Positions 30,769 to 39,874 of a DNA stretch of 40,866 bases are shown in pieces. The translations under genes and the position numbers were made by a program. The DNA comes from Burkholderiales bacterium (GTDB lineage: Bacteria; Pseudomonadota; Gammaproteobacteria; Burkholderiales; Burkholderiaceae_C): positions 1 to 40,866 of the forward strand of contig QBMB01000036.1 in assembly GCA_003241965.1 (NCBI GenBank), in the 5' to 3' direction. Within the stretch, counting starts at the first letter, position 1. Every line of letters begins with the position of its first letter. A model generated the notes under the pieces. That model was not told where the DNA came from, made no database searches, and was given only the letters and a program-made list of their open reading frames with translations.

Positions 30769-31524
30769 ATGAAAAAAATCCTCTTGGGCTTCGCGCTGGC
30801 ACTGGGTCTGTCCGGCGCCGCCATGGCTGCTGGCGGCAGCATTCCGCTGGACAAGGCGCCCCAGCGCACCAACGACATGGCCGCCCTGCAGAACGGCGCC
30901 AAGCTGTTCGTCAACTATTGCCTGAGCTGCCACTCGGCGGCCTACATGCGCTACAACCGCCTGCGCGACATTGGTCTGAACGACAAGCAGATCGCCGAGA
31001 ACCTGACGTTTGCCACCGACAAGATCGGTGACACGATGAAGGCCTCCATGGATCCGAAGCAGGCCAAGCAGTGGTTCGGTGTGAACCCGCCCGACCTCAC
31101 GCTGATTGCACGCTCGCGTTCGAGCGGTGCCGGCACGGGCGCCGACTATGTCTACACCATGCTGCGCACTTATTACCGCGACGACACCAAGCCCACGGGT
31201 TGGAACAACCTCGCTTTTCCCAACATCGGCATGCCCAACCCCCTGTGGGAGTTGCAGGGTGAACAGCGTCCCGTGTATGAAAAGGTGATGAGCCACGGCC
31301 ATGAGGTCGATCGGGTCAAGGGCTGGGAGACGGTGAAGCCCGGTACGCTCAGCGCCGCCAAGTACGACGACAACGTGGGTGATCTGGTCGCCTACCTGCA
31401 GTGGATGTCCGAGCCTGCCCAGAACAGCCGGGTCCGTGTCGGCGTGTGGGTGATGTTGTTTCTCGCAGCCTTCACCATCGTGGCCTGGCGCCTGAATGCC
31501 GCCTTCTGGAAAGACATCAAATAA
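30769..31524 (+). CDS. petC: Ubiquinol-cytochrome c reductase, cytochrome c1
   Basis: Cytochrome c1 passes electrons from the Rieske centre to soluble cytochrome c. The 251-residue protein has a Sec signal peptide (MKKILLGFALALGLSG, probable cleavage after AMA at residue 20), the heme c motif C51-L-S-C54-H55, and a distal Met probably within FPNIGMPNPLWEL. A C-terminal membrane helix (VGVWVMLFLAAFTIVAWRL) anchors it. The ATG at 30769 was chosen for the signal peptide; a longer frame overlaps petB. A strong hairpin follows 48 bases after its stop. Confidence 0.96.
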   Translation: MKKILLGFALALGLSGAAMAAGGSIPLDKAPQRTNDMAALQNGAKLFVNYCLSCHSAAYMRYNRLRDIGLNDKQIAENLTFATDKIGDTMKASMDPKQAKQWFGVNPPDLTLIARSRSSGAGTGADYVYTMLRTYYRDDTKPTGWNNLAFPNIGMPNPLWELQGEQRPVYEKVMSHGHEVDRVKGWETVKPGTLSAAKYDDNVGDLVAYLQWMSEPAQNSRVRVGVWVMLFLAAFTIVAWRLNAAFWKDIK

Positions 31525-31572
31525 TTCCATCCGGCAGGGCTGACGGCACGAGCCGCCAGCCTGTCTGTTCCG

Positions 31573-31620
31573 CAGTGGTTTGCAGTGCCCGTATGGCATG
31601 TTTGCAAACCACTGTTTTTT
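31573..31620 (+). terminator. Intrinsic terminator after petABC, just before sspA
   Basis: A perfect 12-base stem CAGTGGTTTGCA (31573-31584) with TGCAAACCACTG (31603-31614) is followed at once by six T. The 18-base loop can form a small inner stem (GTGCC with GGCAT). This is the clearest terminator in the window. It ends only 19 bases before the sspA ATG. Confidence 0.85.
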
Positions 31621-31639
31621 GCTTTAAGGAGACTCCCCC

Positions 31640-32251
31640 ATGATGGTCTTGTACTCGGGCACCACCTGCCCGTATTCCCACCGCTGCCGCTTCGTGTTGT
31701 TCGAAAAAGGCATGGACTTCGAGATCCGGGATGTTGACCTTTACAACAAGCCTGAGGACATCAGCGTGATGAACCCGTACGGCCAGGTGCCCATCCTGGT
31801 TGAGCGCGATCTCATCTTGTACGAGTCGAACATCATCAACGAGTACATCGATGAGCGCTTTCCCCATCCGCAGCTGATGCCCGGCGATCCGGTGGACCGT
31901 GCCCGTGTTCGTCTGTTTCTGTTGAACTTCGAAAAAGAGCTGTTCACGCACGTGTCCATGCTTGAGTCGCGTGCGACCAAAGGCAACGAGAAGGCGCTTG
32001 AAAAGGCCCGTGCCCACATCCGCGACCGCCTTACGCAACTGGCACCCGTGTTCCTGAAGAACAAATTCATGCTGGGCGACAACTTCTCCATGCTCGACGT
32101 GGCCATCGCCCCTTTGCTGTGGCGTCTGGACTTCTACGGCATCGAGCTCAGCAAAAACGCCGCTCCCCTGCTCAAGTACGCAGAGCGGATTTTCTCGCGC
32201 CCGGCCTATATCGAAGCGCTGACGCCCTCCGAGAAAGTGATGCGCAAGTGA
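31640..32251 (+). CDS. sspA: Stringent starvation protein A
   Basis: SspA has a glutathione S-transferase fold but usually no transferase activity; it binds RNA polymerase and changes transcription in starvation and stress. The 203-residue protein has the thioredoxin-like N-terminal domain (LYSGTTCPYSHRCRFVLFEKG, NPYGQVPILVERDLILYESNIINEYIDERFPHP) and an all-helical C-terminal domain (about 85-200). AAGGAG (31626-31631) is the ribosome-binding site for the ATG at 31640; a second ATG follows at once. A terminator separates it from petC, and sspB follows behind another hairpin. Confidence 0.93.
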   Translation: MMVLYSGTTCPYSHRCRFVLFEKGMDFEIRDVDLYNKPEDISVMNPYGQVPILVERDLILYESNIINEYIDERFPHPQLMPGDPVDRARVRLFLLNFEKELFTHVSMLESRATKGNEKALEKARAHIRDRLTQLAPVFLKNKFMLGDNFSMLDVAIAPLLWRLDFYGIELSKNAAPLLKYAERIFSRPAYIEALTPSEKVMRK

Positions 32252-32257
32252 AAGTGC

Positions 32258-32285
32258 ACCCGGTCGCGCGCGACCGGGTCGTTTT
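32258..32285 (+). terminator. Terminator-like perfect palindrome between sspA and sspB
   Basis: ACCCGGTCGCG and CGCGACCGGGT form a perfect 22-base palindrome (32258-32279) followed by CGTTTTC. The T-run is short, so it may be a partial terminator that lowers sspB relative to sspA. It starts 6 bases after the sspA stop and lies 18 bases before the sspB ATG. Confidence 0.6.
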
Positions 32286-32303
32286 CAGTTTCAGCGAGCG
32301 TTC

Positions 32304-32825
32304 ATGAGTCCCGTCGATACCGATATCCCGTCCACTCGGCCCTACCTGATCCGTGCTCTGCACGAATGGTGTTCGGACAACGGGTTCTCCCCCTACATTG
32401 CTGTGCAGGTGGATGCTTCCGTTCAGGTCCCGATGGAGTTTGTGAAGAACGGCGAGATCGTGCTCAACGTGGGCGTGGACGCCACCAGTTCCCTGCGGTT
32501 GGGCAACGATTTCATTGAGTTCAAGGCCCGCTTCGGCGGTGTGGCTCGCGAAATCGTGGTGCCCATCAGCCATGTGATTGCGATCTACGCACGCGAAAAT
32601 GGTCAGGGCATGGCTTTTCCAGCGCCTGCGCCAGCCACACGGTCTGCACTCAAAGCGGACGCGGCGTCGGATTCACCCGAACCAGCTGTTGACGCCGCGT
32701 CGCGCAACCCGCTTCGCTCTGTGACCAACGAGAATGTTCCCGGCGATGGCGACGAACCACCCGAGTCGCCCACCGACGGGCCCGGACGTGCCGCAGGCCG
32801 ACCGCAACTCAAGCGCGTCAAGTAA
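32304..32825 (+). CDS. sspB: ClpXP protease specificity-enhancing factor SspB
   Basis: SspB binds the ssrA tag on incomplete proteins and delivers them to ClpXP. The 173-residue protein has the conserved N-terminal domain (RPYLIRALHEWCSDNGFSPYIAV, GEIVLNVGVDATSSLRLGNDFIEFKARFGG, VPISHVIAIYARENGQGM). After about residue 112 comes a flexible Ala/Pro/Asp-rich linker. The last residues (GRPQLKRVK) form the short tail that usually docks on the ClpX zinc domain. It ends 19 bases before tRNA-Thr. Confidence 0.93.
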   Translation: MSPVDTDIPSTRPYLIRALHEWCSDNGFSPYIAVQVDASVQVPMEFVKNGEIVLNVGVDATSSLRLGNDFIEFKARFGGVAREIVVPISHVIAIYARENGQGMAFPAPAPATRSALKADAASDSPEPAVDAASRNPLRSVTNENVPGDGDEPPESPTDGPGRAAGRPQLKRVK

Positions 32826-32844
32826 ACTCGCCACTCTTTCCGAA

Positions 32845-32920
32845 GCCGCTTTAGCTCAGTTGGTAGAGCACTCGCCTTGTAAGCGATAGGTCGTCTGTTC
32901 GAGTCAGACAAGCGGCACCA
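32845..32920 (+). tRNA. tRNA-Thr (anticodon TGT)
   Basis: The 76-base sequence folds as a cloverleaf: acceptor GCCGCTT with AAGCGGC, D arm GCTC/GAGC, T arm GTCTG/CAGAC with loop TTCGAGT, and an encoded CCA end. The anticodon is TGT, which reads ACA threonine codons. Positions 28-31 and 39-42 of the anticodon stem pair, but position 27 (C) faces 43 (T). It lies between sspB and the DUF721 gene. Confidence 0.95.
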
Positions 32921-32923
32921 TTT

Positions 32924-32947
32924 CCAAGCCAGCCACCACTGGCTTGG
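32924..32947 (+). terminator. Hairpin after tRNA-Thr
   Basis: CCAAGCCAG (32924-32932) pairs perfectly with CTGGCTTGG (32939-32947) around the loop CCACCA. There is no T-run after it. It lies 3 bases after the tRNA CCA, so it may stop transcription with Rho or aid tRNA 3' processing. It also lies just past the DUF721 stop on the other strand and could end that transcript. Confidence 0.45.
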
Positions 32948-32960
32948 GCGCCGGGCGCGT

Positions 32961-33278
32961 TCATCGCGCCGGTATTTGAACTTTGATCCGTATTGCGTTA
33001 ACCTGCGCACCGCTTTGGGTCAATGCCCGCTGGAAGGCAGGCAACAGTTGTCTCAGCTTGGTGGATGCAGCCGCGCTGCCCACCAGCAAGCACCACTCCT
33101 GGTCCTGCAAAGGGCCAGCCACCACCTGCTGACGCATGGCTGCCGGTATCAGATGGCGTATCTGATCCAGGCAGCCTTGGGACTCGCGAATGCGTTCCCG
33201 CAGCAAGGCCAGAGACGGCGCGGCGCCCACAGCCTGTTCGAGGCTGAAAAGCGTGCGGGGTCGTTGGTCTGTGGCCAT
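32961..33278 (-). CDS. DUF721 (DciA-like) protein
   Basis: The 105-residue protein fits the DUF721 family by size, by the pattern LRERIRESQGCLDQIRHLIPAAMRQQV (N-terminal helices), WCLLVGSAAASTKLRQLLPAFQRAL and the final strand VNAIRIKVQ, and by its position between a tRNA and the M23-secA pair, as I recall from other Burkholderiales. DciA proteins help load the replicative helicase DnaB in bacteria without DnaC. This one lacks the longer N-terminal extension of some DciA proteins. The start at 33278 (MATDQRPRTLFSLEQ) was chosen by family likeness; the frame is open to 33524 but would overlap the M23 gene. Confidence 0.68.
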   Translation of the reverse strand: MATDQRPRTLFSLEQAVGAAPSLALLRERIRESQGCLDQIRHLIPAAMRQQVVAGPLQDQEWCLLVGSAAASTKLRQLLPAFQRALTQSGAQVNAIRIKVQIPAR

Positions 33279-33329
33279 GTGAATTGGACGGATGGGCGCT
33301 CGCGGCTCACCGCAAGGAAAGGTTTCAGA

Positions 33330-34280
33330 GTGCACATCATTATCACGGACGCCTGGTTGGCCAAGAGCCGGGCCGTGCATCTCAACGGCTTCAAACTGGT
33401 GGGTGCCGGCATGCTGGCTGCGGTGTTGCTGATGCTGGCGTCGATCGCCACCTACCATTGGTTTTTTCTCGAAGGCGTGCGCCAGGGATGGCCTGGATTT
33501 GCTTCCGTTGCCCGGCTGGTACATCAGACCGACGCGGACTCCAAGGACGCCTACATGCGGGCCAACCTGGATGCCATGGCCCGCAAGCTTGGTGAGATGC
33601 AGGCTCGCATGATTCAGATCGACTCGCTGGGCGAGCGCGTTGCCGGCCTTGCCGGGCTCAATCCAGCCGAATTCAAGAAGATGCCTGGATCGGGCGGGGC
33701 TTTGGTGGCCAGCCGCGACATCAGCATGCAGGAGCTGATGCAGGCGCTGGACACGGTCGAGGTCTCCAGCGGTTCCCGGGTTGACTGGCTCACGGTCGTG
33801 GAGTCGCGGCTGTTTGATCAGAAGATCCAGCAGACACTGATACCCACAGAAAAACCGGTGGATGGCGTACAGGTTGGATCGTCATTCGGATTCCGCATCG
33901 ATCCGATCACTGGCCGGTCGGCCTTGCACACCGGGTTGGACTTCCCGGCGGATGTCGGCACCCCCATCCTGGCGGCGGCCGGTGGTGTGGTGGTTGTGCA
34001 GGAGTACCACGCTGCCTACGGCAACATGATCGAGATCGACCATGGCAACGACCTGATCACGCGCTATGCGCACTCGTCCCACACCTTCGTGAAGAAGGGC
34101 GACATCGTCAAACGTGGCCAGAAGATCGCCAGTGTGGGCTCCACGGGCCGTTCCACCGGCCCGCATCTGCACTTTGAAGTGTGGGTCGCCGGAGTGCCAC
34201 AGGATCCGCAGCGTTTCCTGGACGCTGGCGAAAAGCTCGCCGCGGCCAAGCCCGCAGCAGTGGGTCCTCGCAAGCCCTGA
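33330..34280 (+). CDS. M23-family (LytM-type) membrane-anchored peptidase
   Basis: The protein has 316 residues. It starts with GTG at 33330 behind AAGGAAAGG. One membrane helix (about 22-45) is followed by a helical, partly coiled-coil periplasmic region (about 65-160), then the M23 domain. Zinc ligands are present: H200 and D204 (HTGLD) and H281 of HLH (279-281, GPHLHFEV), so the enzyme is predicted active, cutting peptidoglycan cross-links. Residues after about 295 are Ala/Pro-rich. It lies 165 bases before secA. An earlier frame from 32976 overlaps the DUF721 gene and was not used. Confidence 0.88.
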   Translation: MHIIITDAWLAKSRAVHLNGFKLVGAGMLAAVLLMLASIATYHWFFLEGVRQGWPGFASVARLVHQTDADSKDAYMRANLDAMARKLGEMQARMIQIDSLGERVAGLAGLNPAEFKKMPGSGGALVASRDISMQELMQALDTVEVSSGSRVDWLTVVESRLFDQKIQQTLIPTEKPVDGVQVGSSFGFRIDPITGRSALHTGLDFPADVGTPILAAAGGVVVVQEYHAAYGNMIEIDHGNDLITRYAHSSHTFVKKGDIVKRGQKIASVGSTGRSTGPHLHFEVWVAGVPQDPQRFLDAGEKLAAAKPAAVGPRKP

Positions 34281-34301
34281 ACGGGGCCTTGCCTCGGCAG
34301 T

Positions 34302-34445
34302 TAAAATCGCGGTTTTGCTCTTGAAAGCTCCGCGTTTGCCGGCACATCATTGGCGCCGGGCGCATGCCCTCCCAGCTCGAAAGAGCCCTCCTCATTTCTT
34401 TTGCCTGCCCGGCGCCTTCAGGGTGTCTGGTGCAGGCCTGCATGT
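34302..34445 (+). promoter_or_regulatory. secA leader with candidate -10 box, inverted repeat and small ORF
   Basis: TAAAAT (34302-34307) followed by CGCGGTT is a candidate -10 with GC-rich discriminator; no good -35 is seen. The leader of about 130 bases holds a perfect 10-base inverted repeat GGCGCCGGGC / GCCCGGCGCC (34352-34361, 34407-34416). A 38-codon ORF (ATG 34364, stop 34478-34480) lies in another frame and overlaps the secA start. secA itself has no strong ribosome-binding site. Confidence 0.4.
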
Positions 34446-37199
34446 ATGGCCACAAACTTCCTCACCAAACTCTTTGGTAGCCGCAACGACCGTTTGCTCA
34501 AGACCTACCGCAAGACGGTGGAACGCATCAATGGTCTGGAGGCGCAGTTTGAAAAGCTCAGCGACGACGAGCTCCGTGGCAAGACCGAATCCTTCAAGCA
34601 GCGCGTAGCGCAAGGCGAGAGCCTGGACGCCGTGCTGCCGGAAGCCTTTGCCGTGGTCCGCGAGGGCAGCAAGCGCATCATGAAGATGCGTCACTTCGAC
34701 GTGCAGCTGGTGGGCGGGCTTGCTTTGCACCACGGCAAGGTGGCCGAGATGCGCACGGGCGAGGGCAAGACCTTGACCGCCACGCTGCCGGTGTACCTGA
34801 ACGCACTCACCGGCAAGGGCGTGCACGTGGTGACGGTCAACGACTACCTGGCCAGTCGCGACGCGCAGTGGATGGGGCGCCTGTACAACTTCCTCGGTCT
34901 GACGGTCGGCATCAACCTGCCCCAGGCACCGCGCGACGAAAAGCAGGCCGCTTACCGCTCCGACATCACCTACGGCACCAACAACGAGTACGGCTTCGAC
35001 TACCTGCGCGACAACATGGTGTACGAGGTGGGCGACCGTGTGCAGCGGGGTCTGAACTTCGCCATCGTCGACGAGGTGGACTCGATCCTGATCGACGAGG
35101 CCCGCACGCCTTTGATCATCAGCGGTCAGGCCGAAGACCAGACCCAGACCTACATGGCCATCAAGCAGCTGGTGCCCCACCTGGTCCGTCAGGAAGGCGA
35201 AGCCGATGTGCGCACCGGCGAAGGCGTGATCAAGCCGGGCGACTTCACGGTGGACGAGAAGGCGCACGCGATCCACATGACCGAACAAGGGCACGAGCAT
35301 GCCGAGCAACTGCTCAGCCAGGCCGGCCTTTTGCCCGAAGGCGCGTCGCTGTACGACCCGGCCAACATTGCCCTGCTGCACAACCTCGTGACCTCGCTGA
35401 AGGCGCACCACCTGTACCACCGCGATCAGCACTACGTGAACCAGGGTGGCGAGATCGTGATCGTTGACGAGTTCACCGGCCGGCTCATGACCGGTCGCCG
35501 CTGGAGCGATGGCCTGCACCAGGCGGTGGAGGCCAAGGAGGGCGTGGCGATCCAGCCAGAGAACCAGACGCTGGCGTCCATCACCTTCCAGAACTACTTC
35601 CGTCTTTACGGCAAGCTCTCGGGCATGACGGGCACGGCGGACACGGAGGCCTACGAGTTCCAGGAGATCTACGGCCTGGAGACCGTCGTCATCCCGCCGA
35701 ACCGGTTGAGCAAGCGGAACGACCAACTGGACCGCGTCTACAAAACCACCCAGGAAAAATACGTGGCTGCCATTCAGGACATCCGCGAATGCCACGAGCG
35801 TGGCCAGCCGGTGCTGGTGGGCACGTCGTCGATCGAGAACTCGGAAATCATTGCCGAGCTGCTGGTGAAGGAAGGCTTGCCGCACGAGGTGCTCAACGCA
35901 AAGCAGCATGCGCGGGAAGCCGACATCATCATCCAGGCGGGTCGCCCGGGCGGCATCACCATCGCGACCAACATGGCCGGTCGTGGCACCGACATCGTGC
36001 TCGGCGGCAACCTGGAGAAGATGGTCGACGCGGTGCAGAACGACGACACGCTGGACGACGCCACCAAGGCCTCGCGCATTGAATCGCTGCGCCAGCATTG
36101 GCAGGCCGATCACGACAAGGTCAAGTCGCTGGGTGGTCTGCGCATCATCGCCACCGAGCGCCATGAATCGCGCCGCATCGACAACCAGTTGCGCGGTCGT
36201 TCCGGCCGCCAGGGCGACCCGGGTTCCTCGCGCTTCTACCTGAGCCTGGACGATTCGTTGATGCGCATTTTTGCGGGCGACCGCGTGCGCGCGATCATGG
36301 ACCGTCTGAAGATGCCCGAAGGCGAGGCCATCGAGGCCGGCATCGTCACACGCAGCATCGAGAGCGCGCAGCGCAAGGTCGAGGCCCGCAACTTCGATAT
36401 CCGCAAACAGCTGCTCGAATACGACGACGTGTCCAACGACCAGCGCAAGGTGATCTACCAGCAGCGCAACGACATCCTGGACGCGGAGTCGCTGCGGGCA
36501 CAGATCGATTCCCTGCGCGACGGTTGCATTGCCGATCTGGTGCACCAGTACGTGCCTGAAGGCAGCGTCGAAGAACAGTGGGACTTGCCCACACTGGAGC
36601 GTGTGTTGCGCGAAGAGTGGGCGGTCGATGTGCCCGTGACCAGCTGGGTGTCCGACGCCGAATCGATCGATTCCGAAGAGGTCGCCGGGCGTGTGGTGGC
36701 AGCTGCCAAGGTGGCGTTTGAGGGCAAAGTTCAGATCGTGGGCGAAGAGAACTTCACCCAGTTCGAACGGGTCGTGCTGCTGCAGACTATCGACAGCCAG
36801 TGGCGCGAGCACCTGTCTGCACTGGACTACCTGCGCCAGGGCATTCACCTGCGTGGTTATGCGCAGAAGCAGCCCAAGCAAGAGTACAAGCGCGAGGCCT
36901 TCGTGCTGTTCGGCCAGTTGCTCGACACGGTGAAGAACGATGTGACGCGTGTCCTGATGAACGTGCGCGTGCAGTCGGCCGAGCAGATGGCCCAGGCCGC
37001 CGAACAGCTGGAAGAGCGCGCAGAGCAGATCGCCAACGTGACCTATACCGCTCCCACCGAAACAGGTGATGTGCAAACCGTGGGCGGGGCCAGCGCTGTG
37101 TCGCGCCCTGTCGGCGACATGCCGCGCGTGGGGCGCAACGAACCCTGCCCGTGCGGCAGCGGTAAAAAATACAAGCAGTGCCACGGCAAGCTGGACTGA
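34446..37199 (+). CDS. secA: Preprotein translocase ATPase SecA
   Basis: SecA drives unfolded proteins through SecYEG. The 917-residue protein starts [21 protein letters not shown]. Walker A is MRTGEGKT (102-109), the DEAD-like box is [15 protein letters not shown] with D209, and the second nucleotide fold has [15 protein letters not shown] and [15 protein letters not shown]. The C-terminal zinc motif [13 protein letters not shown] binds zinc and SecB. The ATG at 34446 was chosen because the family begins there; the open frame to 34350 has no similarity. A GC-rich hairpin (37204-37222) follows the stop. Confidence 0.97.
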   Translation: MATNFLTKLFGSRNDRLLKTYRKTVERINGLEAQFEKLSDDELRGKTESFKQRVAQGESLDAVLPEAFAVVREGSKRIMKMRHFDVQLVGGLALHHGKVAEMRTGEGKTLTATLPVYLNALTGKGVHVVTVNDYLASRDAQWMGRLYNFLGLTVGINLPQAPRDEKQAAYRSDITYGTNNEYGFDYLRDNMVYEVGDRVQRGLNFAIVDEVDSILIDEARTPLIISGQAEDQTQTYMAIKQLVPHLVRQEGEADVRTGEGVIKPGDFTVDEKAHAIHMTEQGHEHAEQLLSQAGLLPEGASLYDPANIALLHNLVTSLKAHHLYHRDQHYVNQGGEIVIVDEFTGRLMTGRRWSDGLHQAVEAKEGVAIQPENQTLASITFQNYFRLYGKLSGMTGTADTEAYEFQEIYGLETVVIPPNRLSKRNDQLDRVYKTTQEKYVAAIQDIRECHERGQPVLVGTSSIENSEIIAELLVKEGLPHEVLNAKQHAREADIIIQAGRPGGITIATNMAGRGTDIVLGGNLEKMVDAVQNDDTLDDATKASRIESLRQHWQADHDKVKSLGGLRIIATERHESRRIDNQLRGRSGRQGDPGSSRFYLSLDDSLMRIFAGDRVRAIMDRLKMPEGEAIEAGIVTRSIESAQRKVEARNFDIRKQLLEYDDVSNDQRKVIYQQRNDILDAESLRAQIDSLRDGCIADLVHQYVPEGSVEEQWDLPTLERVLREEWAVDVPVTSWVSDAESIDSEEVAGRVVAAAKVAFEGKVQIVGEENFTQFERVVLLQTIDSQWREHLSALDYLRQGIHLRGYAQKQPKQEYKREAFVLFGQLLDTVKNDVTRVLMNVRVQSAEQMAQAAEQLEERAEQIANVTYTAPTETGDVQTVGGASAVSRPVGDMPRVGRNEPCPCGSGKKYKQCHGKLD

Positions 37200-37203
37200 T
37201 TCA

Positions 37204-37229
37204 GCGGGGCTTTGGGCCCCGCGCGTTTT
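37204..37229 (+). terminator. Candidate terminator after secA
   Basis: GCGGGGC (37204-37210) pairs with GCCCCGC (37216-37222) around TTTGG, followed by GCGTTTTG. The T-run is short and offset by three bases. It lies 36 bases before the argJ ATG. Confidence 0.5.
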
Positions 37230-37264
37230 GCCGACTGGCTTCACCCTGAATTCACGGAGTTCTC

Positions 37265-38512
37265 ATGCCCGTTCAACTCGACACGCCTTCGGCCTCGGAC
37301 CTGCTTCCCATCGCGGGCGTGCGCATCGGTGTGGCGCAGGCGGGCATTCGCAAAGCCAACCGCAAGGACCTCACGGTTTTTTTGCTCGATGAAGGCTGTG
37401 CGGTTGGCGCGGTGTTCACACAGAACCGGTACGCCGCCGCCCCGGTGCAGGTGTGCCGGGAGCACCTGGCGGCTGGGCAGGGCGTGCGTGCGCTGGTGAT
37501 CAACACCGGCAACGCCAACGCCGGCACGGGTGAGCCCGGCCTGGTCAATGCGCGCCAGACCTGCACGGCGCTGGCGCGCTCGCTGGGTCTGCGCCACGAA
37601 CAGGTGTTGCCGTTCTCCACCGGCGTGATCATGGAGCCCTTGCCGCTTGATCGTCTGCTGGCAGGATTGCCCGCTGCATTGACCGACGCAGCGCTGCCCC
37701 AGACCGACAGCGGCGCCCAGTGGCTATCTGCCGCACAGGGCATCATGACCACCGACACCCTGCCCAAGGCCTTCAGCCAGCGCATGATGATCGATGGTCA
37801 CCCAGTGAGTGCCACAGGCATCGCCAAGGGCGCTGGCATGATCCGCCCCAACATGGCGACCATGCTGGGCTTTCTCGCCACCGACGCCGCCGTGGCTCCC
37901 GCCCTCATGAACGACCTGGCCCGTCGCCTGGCCGACGCGTCGTTCAACCGCGTCACCGTGGACGGCGACACCAGCACCAACGATTCCTTTGTGCTGGTGG
38001 CCACAGGCCAGGCCGGCAACACGCCGGTCACCGATCTGGACAGCCCGGCGGGCATCGCCCTGCTGGAGGGTTTGACCCAGGTCGCGAGGTATCTGGCGCA
38101 CGCCATCGTGCGAGATGGTGAAGGCGCCACCAAATTCATCACCGTTCAAGTTGAGGGTGGCCGCACCCAGGCCGAGTGCCTGCTGGCGGCTTACGCCGTG
38201 GCGCATTCGCCCTTGGTCAAAACTGCCTTCTTCGCCAGCGACCCCAACCTCGGCCGCATCCTGGCTGCTGTGGGCTACGCCGGCATCCACGACCTGGACG
38301 TGAGCGGTATCGACCTGCACCTGGGCGATGTGCACGTAGTCACGCAAGGTGGCCGCCATGCCGACTACCGCGAAGAAGATGGTCAACGCGTGATGAAGCA
38401 GGCCGAGATCCTGGTGCGCATCGGCCTGGGCCGCGGCAGTGCCACCGAGACAGTGTGGACCTGCGATTTCAGCCACGACTACGTGACCATCAACGCAGAC
38501 TACCGGTCTTGA
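37265..38512 (+). CDS. argJ: Bifunctional ornithine acetyltransferase/N-acetylglutamate synthase
   Basis: ArgJ moves the acetyl group of N-acetylornithine to glutamate (and may make N-acetylglutamate) in arginine synthesis. The 415-residue proenzyme is cut between Ala and the nucleophile T199 in [13 protein letters not shown]. The N-terminal block [19 protein letters not shown] and [17 protein letters not shown] are typical, and the oxyanion region [11 protein letters not shown] is present. The sequence cannot show whether both activities are kept. It sits 65 bases after secA. Confidence 0.95.
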   Translation: MPVQLDTPSASDLLPIAGVRIGVAQAGIRKANRKDLTVFLLDEGCAVGAVFTQNRYAAAPVQVCREHLAAGQGVRALVINTGNANAGTGEPGLVNARQTCTALARSLGLRHEQVLPFSTGVIMEPLPLDRLLAGLPAALTDAALPQTDSGAQWLSAAQGIMTTDTLPKAFSQRMMIDGHPVSATGIAKGAGMIRPNMATMLGFLATDAAVAPALMNDLARRLADASFNRVTVDGDTSTNDSFVLVATGQAGNTPVTDLDSPAGIALLEGLTQVARYLAHAIVRDGEGATKFITVQVEGGRTQAECLLAAYAVAHSPLVKTAFFASDPNLGRILAAVGYAGIHDLDVSGIDLHLGDVHVVTQGGRHADYREEDGQRVMKQAEILVRIGLGRGSATETVWTCDFSHDYVTINADYRS

Positions 38513-38522
38513 ATCCCGCGCC

Positions 38523-39401
38523 ATGAACGAACATTTCGAGCGCCTGCTGGAACGGGCCGAGCAGTTGATGGCCCGCATCGAATCCGTGTTGCCGCAGCCC
38601 ATGCAGGCACCCGACTGGGCCACTGCGGTGGCCTGGCGTTACCGCAAACGCAGCAGCGGGCACGGCGCATTGGAGCCGGTGCGCCACGTGGGGGCCATGC
38701 GCCTGAGCGATCTGCAGGAAATCGACGGTCAGAAAGAGAAGATCCAGCGCAACACCTTGCAGTTCGTGCAGGGCCTTCCCGCCAACAACGTGTTGCTCAC
38801 GGGCGCGCGCGGCACGGGCAAGTCGTCGCTGATCCGGGCCTGCCTCAATGAATACTCGCCGCAAGGTCTTCGTCTGATCGAGGTCGACAAGGCCGATCTG
38901 GTGGACCTGCCCGACATCGTCGATGTCGTGGCTGATCGCCCCGAGCGATTCATCGTCTTCTGCGACGACCTCAGCTTCGAAGACGGCGAGCCGGGCTACA
39001 AGGCGCTCAAATCCATCCTCGACGGATCGGTGTCGGCCGCCAGTCCCAACGTGCTGATCTACGCCACCAGCAACCGGCGCCACCTGCTGCCCGAGTACAT
39101 GAAGGAAAACCTCACCTACACCCACACCGCCGATGGTGAGGTGCATCCCGGTGAGGTGGTGGAAGAAAAGATCTCGCTCTCCGAGCGTTTTGGTTTGTGG
39201 GTGAGCTTTTATCCATTCAGCCAGGACGAATACCTCACGATCGTGGCGCAATGGCTGTCCTCGTTCGGCGTGCCGCAAGCCGATATTGAAACAGCGCGGC
39301 CCCAGGCGCTGGTCTGGGCGCTGGAGCGAGGTTCGCGCAGCGGCCGCGTGGCCTACCAGTTCGCCCGCGACTACGCCGGCACGCACGCATCCCGGGCATG
39401 A
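38523..39401 (+). CDS. DUF815-family ATP-binding protein
   Basis: The 292-residue protein has Walker A GARGTGKSS (about residue 95) and a Walker B-like VFCDDLSFE (about 142-150), then ATSNRRHLLPEYM (sensor-like), typical of the uncharacterised DUF815/COG2607 AAA-type ATPases. The N-terminal 60 residues are helical and contain a basic RYRKRSSGHG. Function is unknown. The gene follows argJ by 10 bases and its stop overlaps the NUDIX start (ATGA), so it is likely co-expressed with it. Confidence 0.85.
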   Translation: MNEHFERLLERAEQLMARIESVLPQPMQAPDWATAVAWRYRKRSSGHGALEPVRHVGAMRLSDLQEIDGQKEKIQRNTLQFVQGLPANNVLLTGARGTGKSSLIRACLNEYSPQGLRLIEVDKADLVDLPDIVDVVADRPERFIVFCDDLSFEDGEPGYKALKSILDGSVSAASPNVLIYATSNRRHLLPEYMKENLTYTHTADGEVHPGEVVEEKISLSERFGLWVSFYPFSQDEYLTIVAQWLSSFGVPQADIETARPQALVWALERGSRSGRVAYQFARDYAGTHASRA

Positions 39402-39859
39402 GCGGCCGGGTCCTTGTCGTGGACGCGGATCCCGGCGCCGCGAGACCCATCGATCGACCTGTGGTCGATGTGGCGGTGGGCGTGCTGATCGCGCCCGATG
39501 GCCGTTTTTTGCTCACGTCGCGTCCGGTGGGCAAGGTGTACGCAGGCTACTGGGAATTCCCGGGCGGCAAACTGGAAACGGGTGAATCGGTGGGGCAGGC
39601 CCTGCGCCGTGAGCTGCAGGAAGAAATCGGTGTGACCATCGGCGCGGCGCAGGTCTGGCGTGACAGCATGGTGGACTATCCCCATGCGCTCGTGCGCCTG
39701 CATTTCTGCAAGGTGTTTGAATGGACGGGCGAACTGCAGATGCGGGAAGGCCAGCAATTCAGCTGGGAAGCCTTGCCCGTGCGCTGTGAACCGGTTTTGC
39801 CGGGCACCGTGCCGGTGCTGGAGTGGCTGGTGCAAGAGGCCGGCTCGGCTTCCCGCTGA
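39398..39859 (+). CDS. NUDIX hydrolase, MutT-like
   Basis: The 153-residue protein has an intact Nudix box, GGKLETGESVGQALRRELQEEIG, starting near residue 53, preceded by the MutT-type VYAGYWEFPGG. MutT removes 8-oxo-dGTP; size and box suit this role, but the family has many substrates. A 24-residue N-terminal lead precedes the domain. The start overlaps the DUF815 stop (ATGA). It converges on yacG with a 15-base gap. Confidence 0.87.
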   Translation: MSGRVLVVDADPGAARPIDRPVVDVAVGVLIAPDGRFLLTSRPVGKVYAGYWEFPGGKLETGESVGQALRRELQEEIGVTIGAAQVWRDSMVDYPHALVRLHFCKVFEWTGELQMREGQQFSWEALPVRCEPVLPGTVPVLEWLVQEAGSASR

Positions 39860-39874
39860 GACGCGCTCAAGCCT

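Noticed and set aside
34392-37244. 950-codon open frame on the minus strand opposite secA
   Set aside because: Same cause as above; composition is that of a codon shadow, and SecA motifs on the plus strand are complete.
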